DNA from: Sulfurimonas sp.
Lineage (GTDB): Bacteria; Campylobacterota; Campylobacteria; Campylobacterales; Sulfurimonadaceae
Reading direction: 5' to 3'
Length of the DNA stretch: 27,753 bases
Assembly (NCBI RefSeq): GCF_023228785.1
Contig: NZ_JALOAN010000031.1
Location: 1 to 27,753 of the forward strand
The position numbers and the translations under genes were made by a program. The notes below the pieces were generated by a model. The model was not told where the DNA came from and searched no databases. It saw nothing but the letters and a program-made list of their open reading frames with translations. This document shows, piece by piece, positions 1-8,221 of this stretch. How positions within the stretch are numbered: position 1 is the first letter of the stretch; each line of letters opens with the position of its first letter.

Positions 1-289
1 CATTAGTAATAGTATGACAAGAGATACAAGTAATGCCCTCTTTTTGACTCGCTTCATCTGTTGCATTTGGTGTATGACACTTTGCACAAGTGTAGTCATT
101 TTTCTCTTTAGATGGGTGCTTATCCCATACTGCTTTGTGGATCTTGTCTTCATATATAGAAGACTTTTTGTGCATAGAAGATTCAAATTCCTCAACTATG
201 GTTGGATGACACTTATGGCAGGTAGCAGTATCTGCAGTATTTGCAAAAAGTGCTAAGCCAAGAGCTAGTATGTAAAGTATAACTTTCAT
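1..289 (-). CDS. multihaem c-type cytochrome, N-terminal part (runs off window)
   Basis: The reverse strand reads an uninterrupted 96-codon start of a secreted cytochrome c; the rest lies beyond base 1. Residues 1-16 (MKVILYILALGLALFA) form a signal peptide with a likely cut after FA, so the protein is periplasmic. Three CxxCH haem-attachment motifs follow: CHKCH at 24-28, CAKCH at 68-72 and CISCH at 88-92. Extra histidines (H40, H51, H58) could be distal haem ligands, as in bis-His multihaem cytochromes. The ATG is at 287-289, preceded by an AAGGA ribosome site on the reverse strand. The spacing of the haem motifs suggests a tetrahaem or larger electron-transfer protein, but the partner enzyme cannot be told from the fragment. 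The open frame on the opposite strand here (14-256) has no recognisable features and is a shadow. Confidence 0.88.
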   Translation of the reverse strand, partial: MKVILYILALGLALFANTADTATCHKCHPTIVEEFESSMHKKSSIYEDKIHKAVWDKHPSKEKNDYTCAKCHTPNATDEASQKEGITCISCHTITN

Positions 290-308
290 ATAAATATTCC
301 TTTTATTA

Positions 309-314
309 ATTATA
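309..314 (-). promoter_or_regulatory. possible -10 box for the cytochrome c gene
   Basis: TATAAT on the reverse strand, about 20 bases before the start codon. It would give a very short leader, with the AAGGA ribosome site close to the start of the transcript. A TAAGAT slightly further upstream is an alternative. The 290-425 interval is divergent and holds promoters for both flanking genes; I see nothing else in it. Confidence 0.35.
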
Positions 315-391
315 AGTTGTAATCTTATCAAAGTTAATAATATTTAGCTTGATATGTGTCAATATGTAAATCTTCTCATAGATAAATTTGG

Positions 392-397
392 TATAAT
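392..397 (+). promoter_or_regulatory. -10 box of the coaBC operon promoter
   Basis: A perfect TATAAT sits 28 bases before the ATG at 426, followed by a GAAGG ribosome site (414-418) seven bases from that ATG. No clear -35 is visible, as is usual for sigma-70 promoters in Campylobacterota. Its position argues that translation starts at 426 and not at the in-frame ATG at 354, which would lie upstream of the transcript start. Confidence 0.6.
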
Positions 398-425
398 CCA
401 TAAATATTTTTACGAAGGCTCGTTT

Positions 426-1694
426 ATGCTTATTCCTCCACACTTACTAAAAGACAAAAAGATACTCTTAGGAGTAACTGGATCTATTGCAGTATATAAG
501 TCACTTGAACTTGTTAGGCTTTTTGTAAAAGCTGGAGCTGATGTTAAAGTTGTGATGAGCGAGGCATCTAAGAAGTTTGTAACTCCTCTTAGTTTTGAGA
601 CACTTACAAGTAGCAGAGTCCTAGATGATGTCAGCGAGTCATGGGTAGATGATCACAACCATATAAAAACAACTCAGTGGGCAGATCTATTCGTCATTGC
701 TCCTGCGACTGCAAACACCATAGCAAAGCTCGCAAACGGCATTGCTGACAATATGCTACTTCAATGTGCCCTAGCATTTGCTAAACAAAAAGTTTTAGCT
801 CCATCTGCCAATACAAATATGCTTGAGAATCCTTTTACAAAGGCAAATCTTAAGATGCTAGCTATCGCAAACTATAGTATTGTGGATACGCAAACAAAAG
901 AGTTAGCATGTAAGAGTGTTGGTGATGGTGCTATGGCTGAAGTTATAGATATATTTTGGCATAGTGCGAAGATCCTGCTTCAAGATGATTTTTGGCGTGA
1001 TAGGAGAGTTATAGTTACAGGTGGCGGGACTATTGAGAAGATTGATGATGTGAGATTTATCTCAAACTTCTCAAGTGGCAAAATGGCATCGGCTCTTGCT
1101 ACTGCACTATACTGCAGAGGGGCAGATGTAAACCTTATCTCTACAAAGTTTGAATCAAACATTCCAAAAGAGATGCACACCATAGATGTAGAGAGCTCAT
1201 CTGAGATGATGGAGTATTTGGTTGACTCCATTCGTATAGCTAAAAAAGGAAAGCTCTCCAAGCCAACTTTAATGAGTGGTGATGCAATAGCTTTAATACA
1301 AAAAAAACCATATCTCTTTATGGTTGCGGCTGTTAGTGATTATGTTTGCAAACATATACAAAAAGGCAAACTTAAAAAAGAATCTCTTGGCGCTGAATTT
1401 GCACTAGAATTAGAAAAAAATATTGATATCTTAGCAGCTATAGATAAAACGGATATAACAACTATTGGCTTTAAAGCTGAGTTGGATCCTCAAGAGGCCA
1501 TAAAAAATGCTTCAAATATGATAGATCTAAAAGGTGTAGATGCTGTTTGCTTAAATATCCTAGAAGACTCATCTAGTTTTGGAAGTGACACAAATAAAAT
1601 AGACTTTATAACTCCAAACGCTATAGAGTCTCTAACTCCGAGTGACAAACTAAGTTTAGCTTTTGAGATCTTAGAGCATGCAAAAGAACTCTAA
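426..1694 (+). CDS. coaBC: bifunctional phosphopantothenoylcysteine decarboxylase / phosphopantothenate-cysteine ligase
   Basis: CoaBC joins cysteine to 4'-phosphopantothenate and then decarboxylates the product, two cytosolic steps of coenzyme A synthesis. The protein is 422 residues from the ATG at 426. The N-terminal CoaC flavoprotein half (about 1-185) shows the flavin-binding GVTGSIAVYKS start, the likely active-site His at 79 (HIKTTQWAD), the PASANT-type motif PATANT at 93-98, and a cysteine in LACKSVGDGAMAE (C162) matching the substrate-clamp cysteine. The CoaB half starts near 193 with VIVTGGGTIEKIDDVRF and NFSSGKM. The usual PxMNxxMW motif reads PSANTNML (126-133), a noticeable change. 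It is the first gene of a five-gene operon; uppS starts one base after its stop. Assignment is secure; 354 is a less likely start because it precedes the promoter. Confidence 0.95.
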   Translation: MLIPPHLLKDKKILLGVTGSIAVYKSLELVRLFVKAGADVKVVMSEASKKFVTPLSFETLTSSRVLDDVSESWVDDHNHIKTTQWADLFVIAPATANTIAKLANGIADNMLLQCALAFAKQKVLAPSANTNMLENPFTKANLKMLAIANYSIVDTQTKELACKSVGDGAMAEVIDIFWHSAKILLQDDFWRDRRVIVTGGGTIEKIDDVRFISNFSSGKMASALATALYCRGADVNLISTKFESNIPKEMHTIDVESSSEMMEYLVDSIRIAKKGKLSKPTLMSGDAIALIQKKPYLFMVAAVSDYVCKHIQKGKLKKESLGAEFALELEKNIDILAAIDKTDITTIGFKAELDPQEAIKNASNMIDLKGVDAVCLNILEDSSSFGSDTNKIDFITPNAIESLTPSDKLSLAFEILEHAKEL

Positions 1695-1695
1695 G

Positions 1696-2370
1696 ATGAA
1701 CAGAGCAAGACATATTGCCATTATTATGGATGGAAACGGTCGTTGGGCTGAACTTAGTGGAAAAAAAAGAGTCAAAGGACATGAGGCTGGTGCAAAAGTT
1801 GTTAAAGAGATAACTACATTTTGTTCCAAAGATGAAGATATAGAAAGACTCACTCTTTATGCTTTTTCAACTGAAAACTGGAAAAGACCTCGCTTAGAAG
1901 TTGAGTTTTTGATGAAGCTTTTAGAGAAGTACTTAAAAGACGAACTTATAACATATCTAGCTAACAATGTTAGATTTGAGCCCATAGGCGATACAAGAGC
2001 CTTTTCAAAATCACTCCAAAAAACTATACAAAGAGTAAAGCAAGAGACAGCTCATTGCGATGGACTTATACAGTCACTAGCACTAAATTATGGTGCACAT
2101 GATGAGATCTTAAGAGCTGCTAACAAACTAAAAGAGTACGATGGGGATATTACCGAAGAGATGCTTTCAAATGCACTTGATTGTAAAGATAGTGTAGATC
2201 TAATTATAAGAACTGGTGGGGACAAACGACTCTCTAACTTTTTACTTTGGCAATCAGCTTATGCAGAACTTTTTTTTACAGATACTCTTTGGCCTGACTT
2301 TACAACTATAGAATTAGAAAAAATCATAAAAAACTTTAAAAAAATACAACGCCGTTTTGGAGGTTTATAA
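1696..2370 (+). CDS. uppS: undecaprenyl diphosphate synthase (cis-prenyltransferase)
   Basis: Makes the C55 undecaprenyl diphosphate carrier for peptidoglycan and surface polysaccharides by cis-condensation of isopentenyl diphosphate units onto farnesyl diphosphate; peripheral membrane/cytosolic. From the ATG at 1696 the protein has 224 residues. It carries the family signature MDGNGRWA (11-18, metal-binding Asp12), FSTENWKRP (57-65) and RTGGDKRLSNFLLW (172-185) followed by AYAELFF and WPDF. Homologues begin a few residues before the MDGN motif, which favours this start over the in-frame ATG at 1678, which overlaps coaBC. There is one base between the coaBC stop and this ATG, so translation is probably coupled. 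Confidence 0.95.
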   Translation: MNRARHIAIIMDGNGRWAELSGKKRVKGHEAGAKVVKEITTFCSKDEDIERLTLYAFSTENWKRPRLEVEFLMKLLEKYLKDELITYLANNVRFEPIGDTRAFSKSLQKTIQRVKQETAHCDGLIQSLALNYGAHDEILRAANKLKEYDGDITEEMLSNALDCKDSVDLIIRTGGDKRLSNFLLWQSAYAELFFTDTLWPDFTTIELEKIIKNFKKIQRRFGGL

Positions 2371-3182
2371 TGCTTCTTGTTGCGTTTGTTTTAGGTACAC
2401 TCTTTGGTTCTTTTTTAAATGTAGTAATTCTTAGAATCCCACAAAATGAAAGCGTTGTCTTTGGTGCATCACACTGTTATAGTTGTAATAACCCGTTAAA
2501 ACCTTGGCATAATATACCAATTGTCTCATGGATCTTCTTAAGAGGTAAATGCTCATTTTGTTCTGCTAAAATTTCTATGCAATACCCTATCATAGAGCTA
2601 TTATCTGGAATTATCTTTTTACTTATAGCTGCTAAATTTACACTTGTTCTGCCTGCTCTTTTTATAGCTCTTTGTTTTTTAATGCTTCTAGCTCTTTCTG
2701 TTATTGATTTTCGTTATAAAATGGTTCCAGATTCGTTAAACCTTCTAGCTATCTTTTTTGCAATATTTGGAGCATGGAATTTAAATGGAGTATTTATAAA
2801 TCTTCAAAATGCCCTACTCTTCGCAGGTGGTTTCACTCTGCTTAGATTTGCGCTTTCTTATTATCTAACTTCATCTATACACAGAGCATCACAAAAGAGT
2901 AAAACCTCATGGAATAAGTTTTATGACAGAACTCCTTTTGTTGAAGCTATGGGAGAGGGAGATATTATGGTAGCTGCTACAATGGGAGCACTACTTGGTG
3001 TTGAGTTAACACTTGTAGCTATATTTTTGTCAGCTCTTTTAGCACTTCCTGTGATGCTTTTAGTCTTAAAAAGAAGCGCTGAGGAGCAAAGAGTCCCTTT
3101 TGTACCATTTTTAGCACTAGCTACACTTATAGTTTTTATCTTTGACTCACCTATTTTAGCTTACATCGAGGCAAATTACTAA
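2370..3182 (+). CDS. pilD: prepilin leader peptidase / N-methyltransferase (type IV pilus)
   Basis: An inner-membrane aspartic protease that cleaves type IV prepilin-like leaders and methylates the new N-terminus. The 270 residues show the complete bacterial layout. The N-terminal hydrophobic segment GTLFGSFLNVVILRIP is followed by a cytoplasmic zinc-binding pair, CYSC (36-39) and CSFC (61-64), which marks the methyltransferase part. Several membrane segments then carry the two catalytic aspartates, Asp113 in VIDFRYKMVPD and Asp198 in GEGDIM. The start codon overlaps the uppS stop by one base (TAATG), with a GGAGG ribosome site. No pilin genes lie nearby, so the substrates are encoded elsewhere. 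It could serve pili, a competence system or type II secretion. Confidence 0.94.
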   Translation: MLLVAFVLGTLFGSFLNVVILRIPQNESVVFGASHCYSCNNPLKPWHNIPIVSWIFLRGKCSFCSAKISMQYPIIELLSGIIFLLIAAKFTLVLPALFIALCFLMLLALSVIDFRYKMVPDSLNLLAIFFAIFGAWNLNGVFINLQNALLFAGGFTLLRFALSYYLTSSIHRASQKSKTSWNKFYDRTPFVEAMGEGDIMVAATMGALLGVELTLVAIFLSALLALPVMLLVLKRSAEEQRVPFVPFLALATLIVFIFDSPILAYIEANY

Positions 3183-3183
3183 T

Positions 3184-4203
3184 ATGCATAAATTAAAAAA
3201 TTACATAAATAACAATTTTTACATACTTTTTTTATCTATGTTTCTACCTCTGTTTGCCATAGCAACAGTAGTGTTTATGATAAAGCTAGCAACATATACA
3301 GCCGTCATACAGCTTGATATTTGGGATATGACAAAACTATTTCTTTTTGTACTTCCCGAAATTTTGTTTTATACGCTTCCCATAACTTTTTTCACTGCAG
3401 CTTCTCTTTCACTCCATAGACTCTCAACTGATAATGAGATGGTAGTACTCTTCTCTCTTGGTATTCATCCAAAATTTATACTAAAAGTACTTTCAAAACC
3501 AGCTATGATTTTAAGTTTTTTACTGACTTTTAATTTTCTTGTTCTCGTTCCACATACAGATATACTCTCAAGCCACTTTATAACTTATAAAAAAAGTGAA
3601 GCAAAGTTTAACTTGAGTGCATCAGAATTTGGGCATAGTTTTGGTAGTTGGCTTTTGTATCTAGGAGAGGATAATAAAGATGAAACCTATTCAAACGTTA
3701 TCCTCTTTAACAAAAATATAGAAGAAGAGATCATCATTAGTGCAAAAAGAGCTGAAATTATTAACAACGCTGGGATACTCAAACTAAAATTAATGGATGG
3801 AGAGGGTTACAGCTATTCTAAAGAAAAGTTTTCACAGATTGATTTTGATACTATGTATATAAACGACACTATTACTACATACTTATCAGCTTATGAGACA
3901 CCACTAGAGTACTGGTTCTCAGATGCTTGGAAAGAGAAAAAAAAGCATAAAATGATAACAAATACTCTTTTGAGTATCTTCCCTCTTATTAGTCTATTTT
4001 TAGTTGCAAGCATAGGTATAGTTCATGCAAGACAGCAAAAAGCTAAGCTCTATCTCTATCTTTTTATAAATGTAGTTCTCTACTATGGGGCTACTTTAGG
4101 TACTCAAAAATTACTTGGTTATTACACAATTCCAATAGTTGCTCTTACTTGGCTTGTAGTGACTTATATTATCTACAGAAAAACTATCTTAGCTAGGTTT
4201 TAA
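3184..4203 (+). CDS. LptF/LptG-family lipopolysaccharide export permease
   Basis: Permease of the YjgP/YjgQ (LptF/LptG) family, which with LptB and LptC extracts lipopolysaccharide from the inner membrane. In 339 residues I see three N-terminal membrane segments (roughly 12-34, 52-75, 106-123), a soluble periplasmic part (about 125-255) of beta-jellyroll type, and three C-terminal segments ending in YYTIPIVALTWLVVTYIIYR. The family motif region LSLHRLSTDNEMVVLFSLGI (75-94) is the cytosolic coupling helix. The arrangement is typical; whether it is LptF or LptG cannot be decided from sequence alone, though a stand-alone copy next to truA is usual for the lptF-like copy in this phylum. It begins one base after pilD ends. 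Confidence 0.88.
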   Translation: MHKLKNYINNNFYILFLSMFLPLFAIATVVFMIKLATYTAVIQLDIWDMTKLFLFVLPEILFYTLPITFFTAASLSLHRLSTDNEMVVLFSLGIHPKFILKVLSKPAMILSFLLTFNFLVLVPHTDILSSHFITYKKSEAKFNLSASEFGHSFGSWLLYLGEDNKDETYSNVILFNKNIEEEIIISAKRAEIINNAGILKLKLMDGEGYSYSKEKFSQIDFDTMYINDTITTYLSAYETPLEYWFSDAWKEKKKHKMITNTLLSIFPLISLFLVASIGIVHARQQKAKLYLYLFINVVLYYGATLGTQKLLGYYTIPIVALTWLVVTYIIYRKTILARF

Positions 4204-4210
4204 ACTCTCT

Positions 4211-4921
4211 ATGCGTTGTGCGATAACTCTCTCTTACAATGGAACTCATTTTCTGGGCTCACAAGCACAAAAAAGTTCTACTAACACTATAGTTGGAACT
4301 TTAGAAACAATCCTTTTAAAACTAGGGATTGACTCTAAGATTGTTGCTTCTGGTAGAACTGATAAGGGAGTTCATGCAACTGCTCAAGTTTGTCATCTAG
4401 ATCTACCACTATATTGGCAAGATCTTAAGAAGTTAAAAAGAGCTTTAAACTCTATGCTGCCTTCTAGCATCCTCATCAAGAACTTAAAAGAAGTAGATTA
4501 TGCTTTTCACGCAAGATATAGTGCTAAAAAAAGAGTCTATAGATATATAATAAAAGTAGCTAATGGTAATCCATTTGAAGCTAACTTTGTAACTTTTGTA
4601 GACTCTATAGATTTTAAAAAGATAGAAAATAATATAGAGCTTTTTAAAGGAAGACACGACTTTGCTAACTTTATGAAGATGGGAAGCGATACAAAGAGTA
4701 GCATCCGAGAGATCTACAAAGCTTTTGCATATAGACACAAAGATTTTATAGTTTTACACTTTGAGGCAAATGGATTTTTAAGAAGCCAAATACGCCTTAT
4801 GGTAGCCGCACTTTTAAAGATAGAAGAGCAAGAGATTAAAGAGTCTCTATCTTGTAAAAAGAAGCACAAACTAAAACCAGCACCTAGTAATGGGCTATAC
4901 TTAGCAAAAGTTAAATATTAA
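4211..4921 (+). CDS. truA: tRNA pseudouridine(38-40) synthase
   Basis: TruA converts uridines 38, 39 and 40 of the tRNA anticodon stem-loop to pseudouridine in the cytosol. The 236-residue protein begins with the family pattern MRCAITLSYNGTHFLGSQAQ. It has the catalytic GRTDKGVHA motif with Asp51, RVYRYII, and near the C-terminus FLRSQIRLMVAAL, matching the conserved RxxVRxMVG-type segment. The length is slightly under the usual 245-270. It starts seven bases after the permease and is the last gene of the coaBC operon; a new promoter follows at 4987. Confidence 0.93.
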   Translation: MRCAITLSYNGTHFLGSQAQKSSTNTIVGTLETILLKLGIDSKIVASGRTDKGVHATAQVCHLDLPLYWQDLKKLKRALNSMLPSSILIKNLKEVDYAFHARYSAKKRVYRYIIKVANGNPFEANFVTFVDSIDFKKIENNIELFKGRHDFANFMKMGSDTKSSIREIYKAFAYRHKDFIVLHFEANGFLRSQIRLMVAALLKIEEQEIKESLSCKKKHKLKPAPSNGLYLAKVKY

Positions 4922-4986
4922 ACTCGCTCTTTTTTAAGCTTGAACCTATATCTTAAATAAAAATAGACATTTTAAACAAAACTAAG

Positions 4987-4992
4987 TACAAT
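4987..4992 (+). promoter_or_regulatory. -10 box before the gene at 5019
   Basis: TACAAT, followed after a suitable gap by the AAGGAT ribosome site at 5005-5010 and the ATG at 5019. The 97-base gap after truA holds this promoter; I see no clear terminator in it. Confidence 0.45.
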
Positions 4993-5018
4993 TTCGACAA
5001 TTATAAGGATTAAAACAG

Positions 5019-5753
5019 ATGCAAATATTTGGAAAGTACTCAACAAACTTCGATATGGACTACTTAGTAGAACAATATATCTATTTCAATGAGAGCGATG
5101 AAGACGAAATCACTATAGATGAACTAGAAGTTCTGCTCAAAAACAAACGAAAAAGCGTAGCTGGGACTATTATACTTTACAATCCAGAGACATCTCCTGT
5201 AGGTTTTAAACCTAGTCGTTTTTTAAAAGAAGATGGTTTTGAGAGTTATGATAAGTTTGTTAAACTAAATGAATATCCTATGAGTTATGTAATAAATGCA
5301 GGTCTCAAAAAAGTCTACCCTTGTAAACTTGTAGAGATTAAATATCTTTTTTCACTAAACCGAGAAAACATAGAACCAACGCCTATCTTAGAAGAGCTTG
5401 ATGCAGATCTAGATAAATTTAACTCAGATCAATATACAAGATATGACAAAAATCTAAATTATATGGATATTCCAAATATCAGACTTAGTGGTAAATTTGT
5501 CTTTTTTGGATCTGGACACAAACATGACAGACACCACAAAGCTATTATTGCATATGTAAGAGCTTTATCTGCCCAAGTTCAAAAGCTAGATAAAACTATA
5601 GTCTTTATGTACGACAACAACCATGATGAGCAAGAAGCACTAGAGATCGGTTACTTTTTATCTCCACTAGCTCTTGGAAAAGCAAAAGATGTAAGAGCAA
5701 AAGGCTTTAAAGAAGCTTTTAAAACTATTCCACCAAAAGTTCAAAAACTGTAA
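5019..5753 (+). CDS. uncharacterised soluble protein
   Basis: I do not recognise this 244-residue protein. It has no signal peptide or membrane segment, so it is probably cytosolic. Visible features are an acidic stretch at 24-39, a single cysteine at 102 (YPCKLVEIKYLF), a histidine-rich segment GSGHKHDRHH at 164-173 that could bind metal, and a basic C-terminus rich in Lys. A strong ribosome site (AAGGAT) and its own promoter support expression. Its codon use resembles the flanking core genes. The stop codon abuts the stop of the convergent ATP-grasp gene with no base between them. It may be a lineage-specific Campylobacterota protein; no function is proposed. Confidence 0.75.
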   Translation: MQIFGKYSTNFDMDYLVEQYIYFNESDEDEITIDELEVLLKNKRKSVAGTIILYNPETSPVGFKPSRFLKEDGFESYDKFVKLNEYPMSYVINAGLKKVYPCKLVEIKYLFSLNRENIEPTPILEELDADLDKFNSDQYTRYDKNLNYMDIPNIRLSGKFVFFGSGHKHDRHHKAIIAYVRALSAQVQKLDKTIVFMYDNNHDEQEALEIGYFLSPLALGKAKDVRAKGFKEAFKTIPPKVQKL

Positions 5754-6701
5754 TTAAAAGCCCTCTTTCTCAAGAACAAAATCCACTCTTTTTTGGACAT
5801 TTGTTCTCTTTGAAGCTACTTTTTCTATCTCTCTTAGTCTTGGAAGTAATCCCTTAGAATTTGCCACTTGTATGGAGAGACCTGGTCTTGCATTTAATTC
5901 TAAAAGCATTGCACCTCTGTTTTTGTCTAAGACTATATCTGCACCTAAATAACCAAGGTTAGTCATATCGTAACAACTCGATGCTAAGAGCAATAATTCT
6001 CTCCAATTTTCTATTTTTATAGTATCAAAACTGTGCTTTGTATCTGGGTGAATAAGTACTTTTTTGCCATTCATTACAGCATTAATTGGCTTACCTGTTT
6101 TAATATCAAGCCCAACACCAACCGCTCCTTGATGTAAGTTAGCTTTACCATCTGAATCTTTGGTAGAGAGACGAAGCATCGCCATAACAGGATAACCTTG
6201 AAAAACTATAATGCGTATATCTGGAACACCTTGGTAAGAGTAGTCATCAAATACCGTATCTGCTTCGATCAAAGTCTCTACAAGTGCCACATCTTGATCT
6301 CCAGAGAGCGAGTAAAGCCCCGCTAAAATGTTTGTAACATGCCTTATAACCTCTTCAACTTCTATAATCATTCCACTTGATTTTACAAAACCCTCGCCCT
6401 CTCTGCCTTTAATAACTAAGATACCTTTACCACCAGATCCACAGGCTGGTTTTATAGCAAAACAAGAGATATCTTTTAGCTTTTCTTTAAGCTCATAAAC
6501 ATCATGTTGATACTGCATAACAAAGAGAAGTTCAGGAGTGTTTATGCCGTATTCATTAGCTAAGAGTTTAGTTTGAAGTTTGTTGTCTACTAAAGGAAAG
6601 AGTTTACGATTGTTGTAGCGACTAATAAACTCTATATTGCGGCTATTCATGCCTAAGATCCCACTTCTCTTAAGTGCAAAAGGAGTTATAAAACTAAACA
6701 T
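5754..6701 (-). CDS. ATP-grasp ligase, alpha-L-glutamate ligase-like (RimK-related)
   Basis: An ATP-grasp enzyme, expected to join an amino acid or carboxylate to an amine with ATP hydrolysis; the substrate is unknown. The 315 residues show an N-terminal start rich in Arg/Asn (GILGMNSRNIEFISRYN), the nucleotide-binding AIKPACGSGGKG (82-93), DIRIIV (161-166), NLHQGAVGVG (188-197), and the metal-binding end with Asp255 and Glu269-Asn270 in LLELNARPG. The set is complete, so the enzyme is probably active. It matches the group annotated as alpha-L-glutamate ligase-like protein, which typically lies beside an inactive transglutaminase membrane protein, as here. Its ATG overlaps the upstream gene's stop by one base (TAATG), so it is translationally coupled. 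It is the last gene of the three-gene module. Confidence 0.88.
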   Translation of the reverse strand: MFSFITPFALKRSGILGMNSRNIEFISRYNNRKLFPLVDNKLQTKLLANEYGINTPELLFVMQYQHDVYELKEKLKDISCFAIKPACGSGGKGILVIKGREGEGFVKSSGMIIEVEEVIRHVTNILAGLYSLSGDQDVALVETLIEADTVFDDYSYQGVPDIRIIVFQGYPVMAMLRLSTKDSDGKANLHQGAVGVGLDIKTGKPINAVMNGKKVLIHPDTKHSFDTIKIENWRELLLLASSCYDMTNLGYLGADIVLDKNRGAMLLELNARPGLSIQVANSKGLLPRLREIEKVASKRTNVQKRVDFVLEKEGF

Positions 6702-8221
6702 TAGCTATTTTTAAACTCACGAAAACGACGAAGTTCTAAGAGTCTATAGCCTGTATATCTCCCCATAAGAATCATAAGTGCGATGACGATGAGATGGAGT
6801 TCTGGAAAGTTAAAACATAGATGTGCTACATATCCATTAACCATAGCCATATAAGCAAGAACAGCAACCAAAAGGCTTCCGCTGCCTTGTGTTAAAACCT
6901 CTTTAGCACCCTCTTCTTCCCAAAGTATAGACATTCGCTCAATTGTCCATGCAAGAATAATAATAGGGAAAAATGCTACACTCATACCAGTGTTAAACCC
7001 TAATTCATAGCCTACTAGAGTCATAAAAGCGACTAAAAAGATCACTATAACTATGATAGTAGCGATCCTTGAGACTAGTAAAAGGTTAAGGTTAGAGAGA
7101 TAACTTCTAAGTATAAGTCCAATAGCTACAAGCACTACAAAATTGAGCAGTCCTAAAAAAAGTGATGTTTGTAAAAATGCCATAGCAATAAGTACGGGCA
7201 TAAATGTTCCTGATGTTTTTATACCTATAATTAGGCGCATAAAAACAGTTATAAGAGCACCTATAGGCAAGAGTAGAAGTATTTTAAAGAGACTCTGCTC
7301 TTCAATTGGTAAGCGATGAATACTAAAGATCCCAAATCCACTCTCATCAAAGTGTGCTTGTGCTAACTCTAGTGCTGGCATACTTTGTTTAACCATGGAG
7401 AAGTTAACGGTTGCATTACTTCCTCCTTGGATTTCTATGAGTGACTTTCCACCTCGTGTCCATAAAAAGAAGTTTTTATCCTCTTCTTGCAGTGCATTGT
7501 TTGGATCAAAAAGTACCCATTCATCTTTATCGAGCACTTCTATTACAGAAGTAAGAGATTGATTTCTTCTTGCATCTTCTAGCTCTAATGCTAGTGAGAT
7601 CCGATGAAGTACACCTGCATCAGATAAAAGCTTACTAAGTACATTTATATACTCACGCTTTAGTAAAAGTAAAGAGCCATCTTTTCTTGTTTGCATATCT
7701 GTAAGAATCTTTATAAGTTCTCTTGTAAAAGTTATATTATTGCTTGATTTTGCATATGCTAGATCTATTATCTCATTTGCAGCAATTTGTTCAGATGCAC
7801 TCCAAAGGATCTCATCTTTAATGTGAAGCTCTGACTCTACTTTCTTTAAAGGTAGATCATTTGAAAAGTCTTGTACGATCTGCGCTTTATAGTAGAGTGT
7901 TTGTTTTCCTTGTGCTTGGCGAATACTCCACTCTCCACGCTTGATCCCATCTTTTTGAACCATGCTAAAACCATATCCAGCTGAGACACTCTGCTCGAAA
8001 TATAGCTTATAACCCAAGGTATCTTCTGGTAAAGATAGACTAACTGTTATTGGTCTATTTTTTTGTGCCTTAAAGTCCACTCTAGCTTCAACCATCCAAA
8101 CATCTTTTTTATTATTTGATAAAAAAGGAATCTGCGTTTGTTCATGTCTCATAATGGCGATAAATACCCCAAGTAAAGTCAGTACAAGTACAAAGAGCTG
8201 TAAAAATCTTTTAGATATCAT
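6701..8221 (-). CDS. inactive transglutaminase domain fused to a multi-helix membrane domain
   Basis: A 506-residue membrane protein. One N-terminal helix (about 7-24) anchors a large periplasmic region (25-310), followed by roughly seven hydrophobic segments from about 312 to 490 and a basic cytosolic tail. The periplasmic part contains a degenerate transglutaminase-like fold around 140-245. The Asp of the usual triad survives in WVLFDP (Asp239), but the position where the Cys should be (near 190-200, EYINVLSKLL) has none, and the expected His of the HAWxE motif reads TSVIEV (224-229). It therefore cannot catalyse cysteine-type chemistry and is more likely a binding or sensing domain. This matches the family annotated as inactive transglutaminase fused to seven membrane helices. 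It overlaps the protease gene by four bases (ATGA) and the ligase gene by one. Confidence 0.87.
   Translation of the reverse strand: MISKRFLQLFVLVLTLLGVFIAIMRHEQTQIPFLSNNKKDVWMVEARVDFKAQKNRPITVSLSLPEDTLGYKLYFEQSVSAGYGFSMVQKDGIKRGEWSIRQAQGKQTLYYKAQIVQDFSNDLPLKKVESELHIKDEILWSASEQIAANEIIDLAYAKSSNNITFTRELIKILTDMQTRKDGSLLLLKREYINVLSKLLSDAGVLHRISLALELEDARRNQSLTSVIEVLDKDEWVLFDPNNALQEEDKNFFLWTRGGKSLIEIQGGSNATVNFSMVKQSMPALELAQAHFDESGFGIFSIHRLPIEEQSLFKILLLLPIGALITVFMRLIIGIKTSGTFMPVLIAMAFLQTSLFLGLLNFVVLVAIGLILRSYLSNLNLLLVSRIATIIVIVIFLVAFMTLVGYELGFNTGMSVAFFPIIILAWTIERMSILWEEEGAKEVLTQGSGSLLVAVLAYMAMVNGYVAHLCFNFPELHLIVIALMILMGRYTGYRLLELRRFREFKNS

Noticed and set aside
14..256. 80-codon open frame on the + strand at the left edge
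   Set aside because: It lies opposite the clear cytochrome c frame with three haem motifs; its composition (many Cys, Phe, Trp) is that of a shadow.
354..425. Earlier ATG that would add 24 residues to CoaBC
   Set aside because: It lies upstream of the TATAAT box and has no ribosome site; the extra residues do not look like a CoaC start.
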